Both the position numbers and the translations under genes were made by a program. Shown here one piece after another: positions 9,119-17,729 of a stretch of 50,913 nucleotides of DNA. Source of the stretch: JAEVLT01 sp964484065 (GTDB lineage Bacteria; Bacillota; Bacilli; Bacillales; Cytobacillaceae); contig CAZAEW010000025.1 of assembly GCA_964484065.1 (NCBI GenBank), positions 1-50,913 on the forward strand. Direction: 5' to 3'. Positions within the stretch are counted from its first letter, which is position 1. The number at the start of each line of letters is the position of its first letter. Below the pieces are notes generated by a model. That model was not told where the DNA came from. It worked only from the letters and a program-made list of their open reading frames with translations, and did no database searches.

Positions 9119-10330
9119 TTATTCACTTTTTCTTGATACAGCTGCCCGCTGATTGAAAAGGATGACAAAATAGATTATCATCGACAGCATAACCGAGCCG
9201 GCGGCTGTCAGGTAAATACTGCTATACCCCAGCAGATGGCTAATTTGCCCAAAAGCCATTGCCCCAACACCGATTCCCAAATCAAAGAAAGAAAAGAACG
9301 TTGCGTTGGCCATTCCCTTGCGATTTGCCGGTGCTTTTTCAATTGCCCATGCCTGCAGCGCCGGCTGAACACTTCCGAAACCTAATCCGTAAAGAATCGC
9401 CGCAGCATATAATATTAAGCTGTTTGGAAGCCATGCCAGCAGAATCATCGCCGCTAAAATTAATGCCGATCCCGGAATGACCACCGCCTGATGACCTTTT
9501 TGATCATAAATTTTACCGGCAAAGGTCCGTGTTATTAAAACCCCAAAGGCATAAATCATAAAATACCACTGAATGCCTTCAATATGCCGATCTGCCGCAT
9601 ATAACGGCAAAAATGCCGCAATCCCGCCAAAAGTCACAGTAATAAAAAACAAAATGATAGATGGCTGAAGCGCACTTTTCTCATAAAGGTCTATTTTTCC
9701 GGAAGAATGTTTTGCAGGTTTTCTTTCCACTTTTTTATATTGGATTCTTGAAGAAAGCAAAAGGGCAGCCAACCCGCAGCCCGCACAAATGAGAAAAAAA
9801 GTCGTAAAGGATACCCTTGATGTTAAGATAAGCCCCAGCGACGGCCCAAATGCCATTGCGATATTTCCTGACAGTCCAAAATAACCCATTCCCTCACCGC
9901 GTCTTGCCGCCGGAATCAAATCCGTTGCGATCGTTCCGGACGCTGTGGTTGAGAACCCCCAGCCTATCCCTTGCACGACGCGCATCGCAAATAGGTAAAG
10001 TATGCTCATCGCAAACGCATACGATCCAACCGAAACAACAAAGATGGACAGTCCCAAAATATAAACAAACCCTCTCCCTCTTGATTCTAAGGCATGCCCG
10101 GCAAATGGCCGAAGCAAAAGAGCAGAGAATGTAAAAACTCCCACCACAAAGCCAATCAGCTGATCAGTCCCCCCCAAATGCTCTACAAAAAGCGGTAGGG
10201 TAGGCAAGGTCATCTGAAAACCAATAAAAATAAAAAAATTAGCAAACAAAATCAGGAAAAAATCCCTTGTCCAAATTTTTTCGGAAGCTTTTTTCACTGA
10301 CTGTATTTCTTCAACTGATGCTTGATCCAT
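9119..10330 (-). CDS. MFS family transporter
   Basis: This is a 12-helix major facilitator superfamily protein of about 403 aa. Helix 1 (FFLILFANFFIFIGFQ) is followed by PTLPLFVEHLGG, the loop 2-3 motif region RPFAGHALESRGRG, and RVVQGIGWGFSTTASGT in helix 4, typical of drug or sugar exporters. The substrate is unknown. The ATG at 10330 is preceded by GGAGAGAGGAAGAT, 11-15 nt away; an ATG at 10372 has no clear site and would add 14 residues. The upstream 280 bases hold no other gene. Confidence 0.88.
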   Translation of the reverse strand: MDQASVEEIQSVKKASEKIWTRDFFLILFANFFIFIGFQMTLPTLPLFVEHLGGTDQLIGFVVGVFTFSALLLRPFAGHALESRGRGFVYILGLSIFVVSVGSYAFAMSILYLFAMRVVQGIGWGFSTTASGTIATDLIPAARRGEGMGYFGLSGNIAMAFGPSLGLILTSRVSFTTFFLICAGCGLAALLLSSRIQYKKVERKPAKHSSGKIDLYEKSALQPSIILFFITVTFGGIAAFLPLYAADRHIEGIQWYFMIYAFGVLITRTFAGKIYDQKGHQAVVIPGSALILAAMILLAWLPNSLILYAAAILYGLGFGSVQPALQAWAIEKAPANRKGMANATFFSFFDLGIGVGAMAFGQISHLLGYSSIYLTAAGSVMLSMIIYFVILFNQRAAVSRKSE

Positions 10331-10552
10331 AATCCCGATGATCTTCCTCTCTCCAAAAAATGCTATATTCATTTTCAGAAGTTATTTTAATGTAATTCTT
10401 TAACGTTAAGTATTTTAACACAAAAGTGGAGCCGTACCCTATTTTTAACCAATATCACGTGATGGTTTAGTTATTTAAAAAGTTATTTATGCTAAAAACA
10501 TTTTATTAACCTAAAGAGTTTTTTATCACACGGTCTTTTTAAAATGATTCAC

Positions 10553-10582
10553 TGATTTCATTTGATCAATCGGGGCATATTA
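10553..10582 (+). promoter_or_regulatory. sigma-G-type promoter of SASP gene
   Basis: TGATTT (10553-10558), a 17-nt spacer and CATATTA (10576-10582) fit the forespore sigma-G pattern (TGAATA / CATACTA). They lie 26 bases before the SASP start, which fits the known control of SASP genes. Confidence 0.6.
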
Positions 10583-10607
10583 AAAAGAAAAGGAGGTTGG
10601 ATGATAA

Positions 10608-10859
10608 ATGGCTAGAAGAAGAAGGATATTGGTTCCGGAGGCGAGAGGCGGCCTTGACCAATTGAAAGCCAAAGTGGCTCATGTTCAAAATCCGAATCAA
10701 GCCAAATTTGAAGCAGCCGAGGAGGCTGGTGTTCCGCTAAAAGCCGGTTATAACGGAACACTTACCTCCCATGAAGCCGGTAAAGTGGGCGGCCGTTTAG
10801 GAGGCAGTATGGTCAAGGAACTTGTCAGAATGGCTCAAGAAAACATGTTAAAAAAGTAA
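10608..10859 (+). CDS. alpha/beta-type small acid-soluble spore protein
   Basis: This 83-aa DNA-binding spore protein coats and protects forespore DNA and is degraded at germination. It shows the two conserved regions of the family: the N-terminal FEAAEEAGVPLKAGYNGTLTS segment, related to the germination-protease site, and the C-terminal VGGRLGGSMVKELVRMAQ. The N-terminus MARRRRILVPEARGGLDQLK is more basic than that of SspA/SspB. A strong AAAGGAGG precedes the ATG. The gene is monocistronic. Confidence 0.95.
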   Translation: MARRRRILVPEARGGLDQLKAKVAHVQNPNQAKFEAAEEAGVPLKAGYNGTLTSHEAGKVGGRLGGSMVKELVRMAQENMLKK

Positions 10860-10927
10860 TTTACTAGGACCTTTTTCGCTTTTTGTTATGATATACACTA
10901 ATCGCCAAAATATGTCAATATATAAGT

Positions 10928-10955
10928 TTGACAATTTTGTGACAGTTGTTAAAAT
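10928..10955 (+). promoter_or_regulatory. sigma-A-type promoter
   Basis: TTGACA (10928-10933), a 16-nt spacer and TAAAAT (10950-10955) lie just upstream of the small membrane protein gene. Confidence 0.65.
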
Positions 10956-10979
10956 ATTACTATAAGGAGGGTGGGTGTT

Positions 10980-11270
10980 ATGAAAGATAAATCCACATAT
11001 GATCTTTACATTTTTAAGAAGGCAACTTTAGCTGGAGCTTGCTTGGGACTCGCAATCTTTTTGTACAGCATCCTTGAAAGCGGTTACAGTTATAGTATTA
11101 CCCTTTCCTTTCTCGGTCTTGGTATTATGTGCGCCTCCATCTTTATCTTCAGTTTCGGCATGTGTATGAACTTAATGGATGAGACGGCTGACAAGAGCAA
11201 AGGGATTAACACTTACCCGTGCAAAGATAATCCTTACTACTTTTTGGAAAAAAAGAGATACTACTATTAG
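10980..11270 (+). CDS. small membrane protein, 96 aa
   Basis: This is an unrecognised protein with two hydrophobic helices (about residues 16-36 and 41-66) and a polar, Tyr-rich tail ending KKRYYY. The start at 10980 has AAGGAGG 9 nt upstream; an in-frame GTG at 10971 overlaps that site and is rejected. It has its own promoter and a strong terminator, so it is a single-gene unit. No function is assigned. Confidence 0.75.
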   Translation: MKDKSTYDLYIFKKATLAGACLGLAIFLYSILESGYSYSITLSFLGLGIMCASIFIFSFGMCMNLMDETADKSKGINTYPCKDNPYYFLEKKRYYY

Positions 11271-11288
11271 TAATTCAATAAAATGAAG

Positions 11289-11320
11289 ACAGCCGGCTGT
11301 GTATGCCGGCTGTTCTTTTT
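11289..11320. terminator. terminator between small membrane gene and yhgE
   Basis: A 9-bp GC-rich stem, ACAGCCGGC / GCCGGCTGT, with a 7-nt loop is followed by a T-run on the plus strand. It may also serve yhgE from the other side, where the tail is less T-rich. Confidence 0.9.
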
Positions 11321-11343
11321 CCCGAATATATAAAGATGTGAGC

Positions 11344-13398
11344 TTACACTTTTCTTAATGCATGGATTAATTTGTTTTGCCGCTTAAATTTCATGACAAA
11401 GAATACAAGCGTGGCCGCAAGGAAGACAATCAGGAAGATCGACTCAAAACCAATGTTTTTCCACATAAAGCTGAAGTTGCCCGTTGAAATAATCGCCCTA
11501 AAGCCTGCAACAGAATAGGTCATCGGCATAAAATGAGCGATTTTTTGTAATAAGGCCGGGGATAACTCGATCGGGTATGTTCCCGCACTGCTTGTTAATT
11601 GTAAAACTAAAATAATGATTGCCAGGAAGCGGCCGGGATTATCAAGAACGGCTACAAAGAACTGAATAATCGCAAAGAATGTCCAGCTTGTAAAAATGCT
11701 GATCATGATAAAATATGGGACACTTTTTACTTCCAGCCCTAGTATTTTTAATAAAACAAAATCCGCCAGCAGAGCCTGTGCAAGCCCCACAATCAATAAA
11801 ATTCCCAATTTACCGGCAAACCAGCTGAATCCACTTTTTGGCTCTGCAGCCGGATCCACCATCGGAAAAATAACCGATAAAACGAGCGCCCCGACAAATA
11901 AGCTTAGGGATAAAAAGTATGGGGCAAAACCGGTTCCGTAATCAGGAACATGATTTAAACGGGAATCTTTCAGATTGACCGGTTTTGAAAACATATCATA
12001 AACGCTGTTGTTTGCTTTTACATCACTGGCATCTTTGGCGCCATTTTGAAGCTGGTCCGCTAACTCTTTTGATCCGGAAGAAAGTTTATTCATTCCGCTG
12101 GTCAAGCTTGTTGAGCCATCAGCCAATAGAGACATTCCGGAATTCAAACTTTTTGTACCGTCAAATAAACGGCCCGTACCGTCAGCTAATTGTTTGGAGC
12201 CCTGCGTGAGCTGGTTTGTTCCATTTTCAAGCTGAACTGCTCCAGCAGCGAGCTGATTTAGCCCGCTGGCCAATTGGTTTTGGCCCGCATTTAATTGCCC
12301 CGCACCGGAAGCTAGCTTATCCGATGCCTTCTTTAACAATCCGGCATTATCTGATAACTGGCTGACTCCATTTGCAACACCCTGACTGCCTTCATATAAC
12401 TTTCCCAAGGTTCCTTGTAATACTGCCAACAGTTGAGCCTGCTGGACAGGATCCGTTGTTGTGGCTAATTGGCTTGCTAAAGCTTCCGCTTGCTGTAGTC
12501 CCTGACTGACGCCCAGTGCACCTTGTTTAGCAGCCAGTGCACCTTGATTCCACTGATCCATTGAAGATGAAAGCTGTGAAGCGCCGTCTGCAAGCTGCTT
12601 TGATCCACTTTGCAGCTCAGGTATTTTTGCCGCTGCACTATTAAGACCATTTGCCAGTGAGGCAGCACCTGCATTTGTTTTTAGCGTTCCGGCATACAAA
12701 GCGGATGCCCCGGAATTTACTTGAGACGCACCATTATTTAGATCCTCCGCACCGCTTTTGGCTGAACCAATGCCTGATTGCAAATCAGAAGCGCCGGATT
12801 TGGCAGTATCAATTCCGCTGTTAAGGTCTCCTGCTCCATTGCCGGCTTTTGTTAGCCCTTGCGCCACATCTTTTATATTTTTAAACATTGACTTGGCATA
12901 TGTTTTTGTGACGGAGCTTGAAATCTCTTCTTTTATTTTCTCCATCGCTGAATCACCAATCTTGGATGACAGGTAATTATAACCCTCATTTGCCGTATAA
13001 ATCAGATTGAGTTTTTTAGGCTGAGAGCTTTGGAGTGTGGTTGCATTCTTCGAAAAGTCTTTCGGAATTTCAACTTTCAAATAGTATTTCTGGTTGTCCA
13101 GTCCTTCATCTGCTGTTTTTTCACTGACAAATTTCCAATTAAAGCTTTTCTTTTTCTTTAATTCTTTAACTAAGTCATCGCCAATCTTTAATGTTTCACC
13201 TTGATAGACAGCGCCTTTGTCGTTATTAACTACCGCTACCGGAAGTCGGTCCAAATGACCATACGGATCCCAAAAGGCCCAAAGGTATGTGCCGCTGTAT
13301 AAAAGAGGGATCGTCATAACCCCAATCACCGCAATCAGAAGCTTGCGATTGTGGAGTATTCCAAGTAATTCGCTTTTTAAGCTTGAAAAAATCCTCAT
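11344..13398 (-). CDS. yhgE: YhgE/Pip family membrane protein
   Basis: The 684-aa protein has an N-terminal membrane helix (near residues 23-45, preceding FWDPYGHLDRLPVAVVNND), a long extracellular region, and five to six C-terminal helices of ABC-2/YhgE type. Between about residues 190 and 470 it carries many heptads of the form xxxLxxG (for example SGASDLQSG, LASGAGQLNAG), a coiled extracellular stalk seen in phage-infection-protein relatives. ATG at 13398 has AAGGAG 9 nt upstream; an extension to 13446 is rejected. It is preceded by the TetR gene yhgD, and an operator lies in the 79-bp gap. Confidence 0.92.
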   Translation of the reverse strand: MRIFSSLKSELLGILHNRKLLIAVIGVMTIPLLYSGTYLWAFWDPYGHLDRLPVAVVNNDKGAVYQGETLKIGDDLVKELKKKKSFNWKFVSEKTADEGLDNQKYYLKVEIPKDFSKNATTLQSSQPKKLNLIYTANEGYNYLSSKIGDSAMEKIKEEISSSVTKTYAKSMFKNIKDVAQGLTKAGNGAGDLNSGIDTAKSGASDLQSGIGSAKSGAEDLNNGASQVNSGASALYAGTLKTNAGAASLANGLNSAAAKIPELQSGSKQLADGASQLSSSMDQWNQGALAAKQGALGVSQGLQQAEALASQLATTTDPVQQAQLLAVLQGTLGKLYEGSQGVANGVSQLSDNAGLLKKASDKLASGAGQLNAGQNQLASGLNQLAAGAVQLENGTNQLTQGSKQLADGTGRLFDGTKSLNSGMSLLADGSTSLTSGMNKLSSGSKELADQLQNGAKDASDVKANNSVYDMFSKPVNLKDSRLNHVPDYGTGFAPYFLSLSLFVGALVLSVIFPMVDPAAEPKSGFSWFAGKLGILLIVGLAQALLADFVLLKILGLEVKSVPYFIMISIFTSWTFFAIIQFFVAVLDNPGRFLAIIILVLQLTSSAGTYPIELSPALLQKIAHFMPMTYSVAGFRAIISTGNFSFMWKNIGFESIFLIVFLAATLVFFVMKFKRQNKLIHALRKV

Positions 13399-13430
13399 CT
13401 CTGGGATCTCCTTTCTGTTTGAAAAATAAG

Positions 13431-13453
13431 TGACTGTATTTGTCATTTGGTCA
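13431..13453. promoter_or_regulatory. putative YhgD operator upstream of yhgE
   Basis: A 23-bp imperfect palindrome, TGACT-N13-GGTCA on the plus strand, has the same half-sites, length and ATTTGGTCA edge as the site at 14068-14090. Confidence 0.55.
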
Positions 13454-13477
13454 ATCTGCTTGAAAAAAGAAGAATCA

Positions 13478-14056
13478 TCACTGGGATAATCCTTTTAATA
13501 AAAAATTCTTCATGATATCGGCAATTTGTTCGGAGCTGAGGGCCTGATGATTTCGCTCCCAATCCGAAACAAGTGAAATATATAGCTTCAGTAAGATGAA
13601 GCTGGTCAATTCGGAATTGTTTGGCGGGATCGCTCCCTTTTCAATCCCAAACTCAATTTTATTCTTCAAATAGGCGATAATTTCGTTTTCCACATGGATT
13701 AACATTTCCGAAACTGCAAGCGTCCCCATTTCTTTTTCTTCTTGAATGAGCTTAATCATTAGTTGGTGCCGGGAACGGAATTCCAATAGACGATAAAGGG
13801 CTTGATGGACATTGTCTGCGAACGACAGCTTCGGGTTAATCACACTTTCCGCTTCAGCAATCATTTCTTTTACCAAGGAAGATACAATTTCTTGAAATAG
13901 TTCTTCTTTATTTTTAAAAAACGTATAAATAGTACCTTTCCCTACATTCGCCAATTTGGCAACCTGGTCCATCGTTGTTGCCTTATAGCCGAATAAAGAA
14001 AACGACTTTGTAGCAGCATCCACGATCATCCTGCGACGGTCTTTTTCCAACTGCAT
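13478..14056 (-). CDS. yhgD: TetR/AcrR family regulator YhgD
   Basis: This is a 192-aa repressor with a typical N-terminal helix-turn-helix: ATKSFSLFGYKATTMDQVAK followed by GKGTIYTFFKNKEEL, about residues 14-50. It has a divergent all-helical ligand domain. In B. subtilis yhgD sits directly upstream of yhgE as here. The start is set at ATG 14056 by similarity to YhgD (MQLEKDRRRMI); an in-frame TTG at 14074 is possible. It probably represses itself and yhgE through paired 23-bp sites. The ligand is unknown. Confidence 0.88.
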   Translation of the reverse strand: MQLEKDRRRMIVDAATKSFSLFGYKATTMDQVAKLANVGKGTIYTFFKNKEELFQEIVSSLVKEMIAEAESVINPKLSFADNVHQALYRLLEFRSRHQLMIKLIQEEKEMGTLAVSEMLIHVENEIIAYLKNKIEFGIEKGAIPPNNSELTSFILLKLYISLVSDWERNHQALSSEQIADIMKNFLLKGLSQ

Positions 14057-14067
14057 CAACCCCCAAA

Positions 14068-14090
14068 TGACCAAATTAGTTTTTCGGTCA
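14068..14090. promoter_or_regulatory. putative YhgD operator upstream of yhgD
   Basis: A 23-bp palindrome, TGACC-N13-GGTCA, begins a few bases downstream of the predicted transcription start and overlaps the leader, which fits autorepression. Confidence 0.6.
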
Positions 14091-14103
14091 ATTTAATGCT
14101 GTA

Positions 14104-14132
14104 ACTATACCACAAGATTATTTTGGATACAA
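14104..14132 (-). promoter_or_regulatory. sigma-A-type promoter of yhgD
   Basis: On the minus strand TTGTAT (14132-14127), a 17-nt spacer and TATAGT (14109-14104) lie just upstream of the operator. Confidence 0.6.
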
Positions 14133-14218
14133 CTGATTTTTATTTTTTTACAGGACTGTATTCGCTAAGATTGCTGTTTCTTCGTTCAGTTTTATTATTA
14201 GACTTTTTCCTAAAGCTT

Positions 14219-14975
14219 CTGATTCGGACTCAAATCCCTTTGGTTTCTTCATTTCTGTCTGAATGAGCGCCTGATTCGGACTCAAAGCTCTTTGGTTTCT
14301 TCATTTCTGTCTGAATGAGCGCCTGATTCGGACTCAAATCCCTTTGGTTTCTTCATTTCTGTCTGAATGAGCGCCTAATTCGGACTCTAAACCCTTTGGT
14401 TTCTTCATTGCTGTCTGAATGAACACCTCATTCGGACTCTAAACCCTTTGGTTTCTTCATTGCTGTCTGAATGAACGCCTGATTCGGACTCTAAACCCTT
14501 TGGTTTCTTCATTGCTGTCTGAATGAACACCTCATTCGGACTCTAAACCCTTCGGATTCTTCATTTCTGTCTGAATGAGCACCTCATTCGGACTCTATAC
14601 CCTTTGGTTTCTTCATCTCTGTCCGAATGACCACCTCATTCGGACTCTATACCCTTTGGTTTCTTCATTGCTGTCTGAATGAACACCTCATTCGGACTCT
14701 ATACCCTTCGGATTCTTCATTGCTGTCTGAATGAGCACNNNNNNNNNNNNNNNNNNNNNNNNNNNNNNNNNNNNNNNNNNNNNNNNNNNNNNNNNNNNNN
14801 NNNNNNNNNNNNNNNNNNNNNNNNNNNNNNNNNNNNNNCTGTCTGAATGAGCACCTCATTCGGACTCTATACCCTTTGGTTTCTTCATTGCTGTCTGAAT
14901 GACCACCTCATTCGGACTCAAAATCCTTTAGACTCATCATTTCTGCCTGAATGACCCTCTGATTCGGACTCAAAC
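14219..14975. repeat. tandem array 1: 52-bp palindrome-bearing units
   Basis: Thirteen visible units carry an ATTCGGACT core starting at 14221, 14273, 14325, 14377, 14429, 14481, 14533, 14585, 14637 and 14689, then after the gap at 14857, 14909 and 14961. The spacing is exactly 52 bp. Each junction forms a palindrome of about 25 bp (GTCTGAATGAG, CAC, CTCATTCGGAC). The rest of the unit is a T-rich linker (CCCTTTGGTTTCTTCAT). The true copy number is unknown because of the gap. It occupies the gene-free stretch between yhgD and the FMN reductase. Confidence 0.95.
14739..14838. other. assembly gap (100 N)
   Basis: A placeholder of exactly 100 N inside array 1. The flanking units are out of register by 12 bp modulo 52, so the number of N does not reflect real length. 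Confidence 0.98.
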
Positions 14976-14987
14976 GAAAACAGCCTT

Positions 14988-15028
14988 ATAACAAAAAGGC
15001 CATGGCTCCCCACAGAAACCATGGTCTT
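14988..15028 (-). terminator. terminator of FMN reductase gene
   Basis: On the minus strand ACCATGG, a 12-nt loop and CCATGGCC are followed by five T. Confidence 0.6.
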
Positions 15029-15035
15029 CCCTCTT

Positions 15036-15584
15036 CTAAAGTGATTTTGTTTTTTCTGCCCAGTCGATAAAGTTGTTCATGACCGTATCTAAAAATTGAA
15101 TGGTTGGTTCGTGAACCAATTCGCCGGCTTCATTGATTTTTTCATCAAGACTTCCAATAAATACTTCATTGCCTGGCAATGTCAAAGCCGCCATTCCCGG
15201 TGAGTTTAATATTTGGCGCAGGTGCACTTGGGCCCGTACTGTCCCCAACACGCCTGGGGTCGCTCCGATAATCATAACCGGTTTTTTCACCATTACCTTA
15301 TCCACCCGTGAGAACCAGTCAAGCGCATTTTTTAAAACGCCCGGAATCGAATGATTGTATTCCGGTGTGGCAATAAGTACGCCATCGCTTTTCAGCACTT
15401 TATTTTTGATTTCAGTTACAGCAGCGGGAGGCGTTAATTCGTCATCCTGGTTGTACATTGGAAAGGTGTCGATTGGCAAAAGTTCCAATTCCACTTGACC
15501 CTGATATCTTTTCTGCAAAAACAATGCAAGTTTTTTATTGTAAGATTCTTTGCGGTTACTGCCGACAAGTACAGCAATTTTCAT
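15036..15584 (-). CDS. NADPH-dependent FMN reductase family protein
   Basis: This 182-aa flavodoxin-fold reductase has the FMN phosphate loop GSNRKESYN at residues 8-16 and the family signature PEYNHSIPGVLKNALDW at residues 74-90. Relatives reduce FMN, quinones, azo dyes or chromate with NADPH; the substrate here is not determined. GGAGG lies 9 nt upstream of the ATG at 15584. It is divergent from the pyruvate kinase gene, with 150 bases between them. Confidence 0.9.
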   Translation of the reverse strand: MKIAVLVGSNRKESYNKKLALFLQKRYQGQVELELLPIDTFPMYNQDDELTPPAAVTEIKNKVLKSDGVLIATPEYNHSIPGVLKNALDWFSRVDKVMVKKPVMIIGATPGVLGTVRAQVHLRQILNSPGMAALTLPGNEVFIGSLDEKINEAGELVHEPTIQFLDTVMNNFIDWAEKTKSL

Positions 15585-15734
15585 TCAAGGGCACCTCCAT
15601 TTATTTTCTTTTTCTAAGTTTAAGACAATTAAAAACATCCATGCAATGAAAAAGCCTCAAAGTCCAGATTACAGGAATGTTCACGACAATAAGTGGAAGA
15701 ATATTTATATCACTAATTCGAAAGGATGAACACA

Positions 15735-16784
15735 TTGAGCATTGATCGAATTTGCACCATTGGTCCTGCCAGCGACAATCAAACTACCCTCTCAGGGTTA
15801 ATTTCGAAAGGGATGAATATCATTCGCTTGAATCTATCCCACGGCACTCATGAAAGCCACAGGGAAATCATTCAAAATGCCAGAACTTTAGATAGCTCGG
15901 TTAAAATTTTAGGAGACCTTCAGGGGCCAAAAATCAGACTGGGTGAAGTCGATGGCGAGTTAAACCTGCAGATCGGAGCAAAGTTCACCTTATATGTACA
16001 ACCAATGAAAGGCCATCAGGAAGGGGCTTCCGTTGATTACAATGGAATTGTTAAGGATGTGTCTCCCGGGAGCCGGATTTTGATTAATGACGGGCAAGTG
16101 GAATTAATCGCTGAGAAGGTGGAGCAGGACCGAATTGATACAACTGTCAAAACCGGCGGCCCCATCTCCTCCCATAAAGGAGTGAACCTGCCGGGAACGG
16201 CTGTCGGGCTGCCGGCGATAACAGAAAAGGACAAGCAGGATATTGGTTTTCTTTTACAAGAGAATGTTGATTATGTAGCATGTTCTTTTGTCCGCAAGGC
16301 CTTCCATTTGCAGGAGGTCCGCGAATATATGAGGTCATCCTCTCCCCATTTGCCAAAACTTATTGCCAAAATTGAAACGATTGAGGCGATCAAAAATTTC
16401 AGCGGGATTTGTCAGGAGGCGGACGGGATCATGATTGCCAGAGGCGACCTTGGCGTCGAGGTGCCTTATCACTGGATTCCAGTTCTGCAAAAAGCCATGC
16501 TTCATGAATGCAATCGGACCCATACATATGTGATTGTGGCGACGCAGATGCTGCAATCGATGGTGGAAAATGCATTGCCGACGAGGGCGGAAGTAACGGA
16601 TGTGTTTCAAGCCGTCCTCGACGGGGCAAATGCGGTCATGCTTTCAGCCGAAAGTGCTTCCGGTGCGCATCCGCTCGAAAGTGTTGCCACACTCCAGCTT
16701 GTCTCGCAATTTGCGGAAAAAATGAAACAGGAGGCACCGTTTGATTTCGAGGATATTGGAAATTTGCTGATCCAAGCGCATTGA
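15735..16784 (+). CDS. pyruvate kinase lacking the C-terminal domain
   Basis: It carries the whole catalytic part of pyruvate kinase (phosphoenolpyruvate + ADP to pyruvate + ATP): ICTIGPAS at the N-terminus, RLNLSHG at 31-37, GPKIRLG at 64-70, the B domain, AKIET with the catalytic Lys212, RGDLGVE at 236-242 for metal binding, and VATQMLQSM near 268. It ends at 349 aa, whereas standard enzymes have about 470-585 aa. The regulatory C domain is absent, with no downstream remnant. TTG at 15735 has AAAGG 9 nt upstream; an ATG at 15726 abuts that site. It is probably a paralogue of the glycolytic enzyme. Confidence 0.88.
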   Translation: MSIDRICTIGPASDNQTTLSGLISKGMNIIRLNLSHGTHESHREIIQNARTLDSSVKILGDLQGPKIRLGEVDGELNLQIGAKFTLYVQPMKGHQEGASVDYNGIVKDVSPGSRILINDGQVELIAEKVEQDRIDTTVKTGGPISSHKGVNLPGTAVGLPAITEKDKQDIGFLLQENVDYVACSFVRKAFHLQEVREYMRSSSPHLPKLIAKIETIEAIKNFSGICQEADGIMIARGDLGVEVPYHWIPVLQKAMLHECNRTHTYVIVATQMLQSMVENALPTRAEVTDVFQAVLDGANAVMLSAESASGAHPLESVATLQLVSQFAEKMKQEAPFDFEDIGNLLIQAH

Positions 16785-16863
16785 TTCAGTCTGTCTTTTT
16801 TTAATATCATTTTTATTTTCCTGTTTTGCGATTTTATTAGCCTCCGATTCAATCCGGACTCAT

Positions 16864-17712
16864 TTACTTATCTGCTCCCCCTTGAATTTTCCAAAAGTCA
16901 TCAAAAACGGTTATGGGGAGATGCCGTTTGTGTCGTGTTTTGATATACCAGGTTTCGATTTGGCTGGCTGCTTGTTCGCTGACAGACTTTCCTTCTAAAT
17001 AATCATCAATTTCTTCATACGTTACTCCAAGGGCCTGCTCATCAGCGAGTTGAGGGCGATTTTCCTCCAAATCGGCTGTAGGGGTTTTTGTATATAAACG
17101 CTCCGGGCAGCCCAGTTCTTTTAAAAGCATTTTTCCCTGCCGCTTATTTAAACGAAAAATCGGCGTTAAATCTGTACCGCCATCCCCATACTTCGTATAA
17201 AATCCCGTAACGGCTTCCGCGGAATGGTCCGTCCCTAAAACAGCCAGATTCAGCATACCTGCAATACTATATTGAACCTTCATACGTTCCCTTGCCTTTT
17301 CATTTCCTTTCACAAAATCACTAAGCTGAATTCCCGCCAATTTTAAAGATTCAACACTCGCTTCTACTGCCGGCTTTATATTTACAGTAAAGACGTGACC
17401 CGGTTTGATAAAACGAATCGATTCTTGGCAATCTTTTTCATCCGCTTGAATTCCATATGGCAGGCGAACGGCATAGAACTTATATCGAGATTCATTTATT
17501 TCTTTATTTAATTCCGTTACCGCCAGCTGCCCCAATTTTCCTGTTAGCGTGGAATCCTGCCCGCCGGAAAGCCCCAGGACAAAGCCCTTTAAAACGGGAT
17601 GACTCCTTAAATAGTTTTTCAAGAAATCCACACTTCCTCTGATTTCCTTTTTAGGATCAATCACGGCGGCAACTTTCATTTCCCTGATTATTTGTTTCTG
17701 CATGTCCCTCAT
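16864..17712 (-). CDS. nadE: ammonia-dependent NAD+ synthetase
   Basis: NadE amidates deamido-NAD to NAD with ammonia and ATP, the final step of NAD synthesis. The pyrophosphatase-type P-loop SGGQDST is at 49-55, and GTDHSAEAVTGFYTKYGDGG is the conserved central segment. There is no glutaminase domain, so it uses free ammonia. Its 282 aa matches B. subtilis NadE. GGAGG lies upstream of the ATG at 17712. It is last in the pncA-pncB-nadD-nadE cluster, 17 bp after nadD. No clear terminator lies between it and the convergent pyruvate kinase gene. Confidence 0.96.
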   Translation of the reverse strand: MRDMQKQIIREMKVAAVIDPKKEIRGSVDFLKNYLRSHPVLKGFVLGLSGGQDSTLTGKLGQLAVTELNKEINESRYKFYAVRLPYGIQADEKDCQESIRFIKPGHVFTVNIKPAVEASVESLKLAGIQLSDFVKGNEKARERMKVQYSIAGMLNLAVLGTDHSAEAVTGFYTKYGDGGTDLTPIFRLNKRQGKMLLKELGCPERLYTKTPTADLEENRPQLADEQALGVTYEEIDDYLEGKSVSEQAASQIETWYIKTRHKRHLPITVFDDFWKIQGGADK

Positions 17713-17729
17713 TCCATTTCCCCCTCCGT

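Noticed and set aside
12758..12976. Plus-strand ORFs inside yhgE and other long genes
   Set aside because: They are shadows in other frames of clear minus-strand genes.
14665..14859. Coding frame across array 1 and the N run
   Set aside because: It is an open frame only because of repeat sequence and undefined bases; the 52-bp period is not a multiple of three.
14219..14975. CRISPR array
   Set aside because: Whole 52-bp units repeat without unique spacers, and no cas genes are present.
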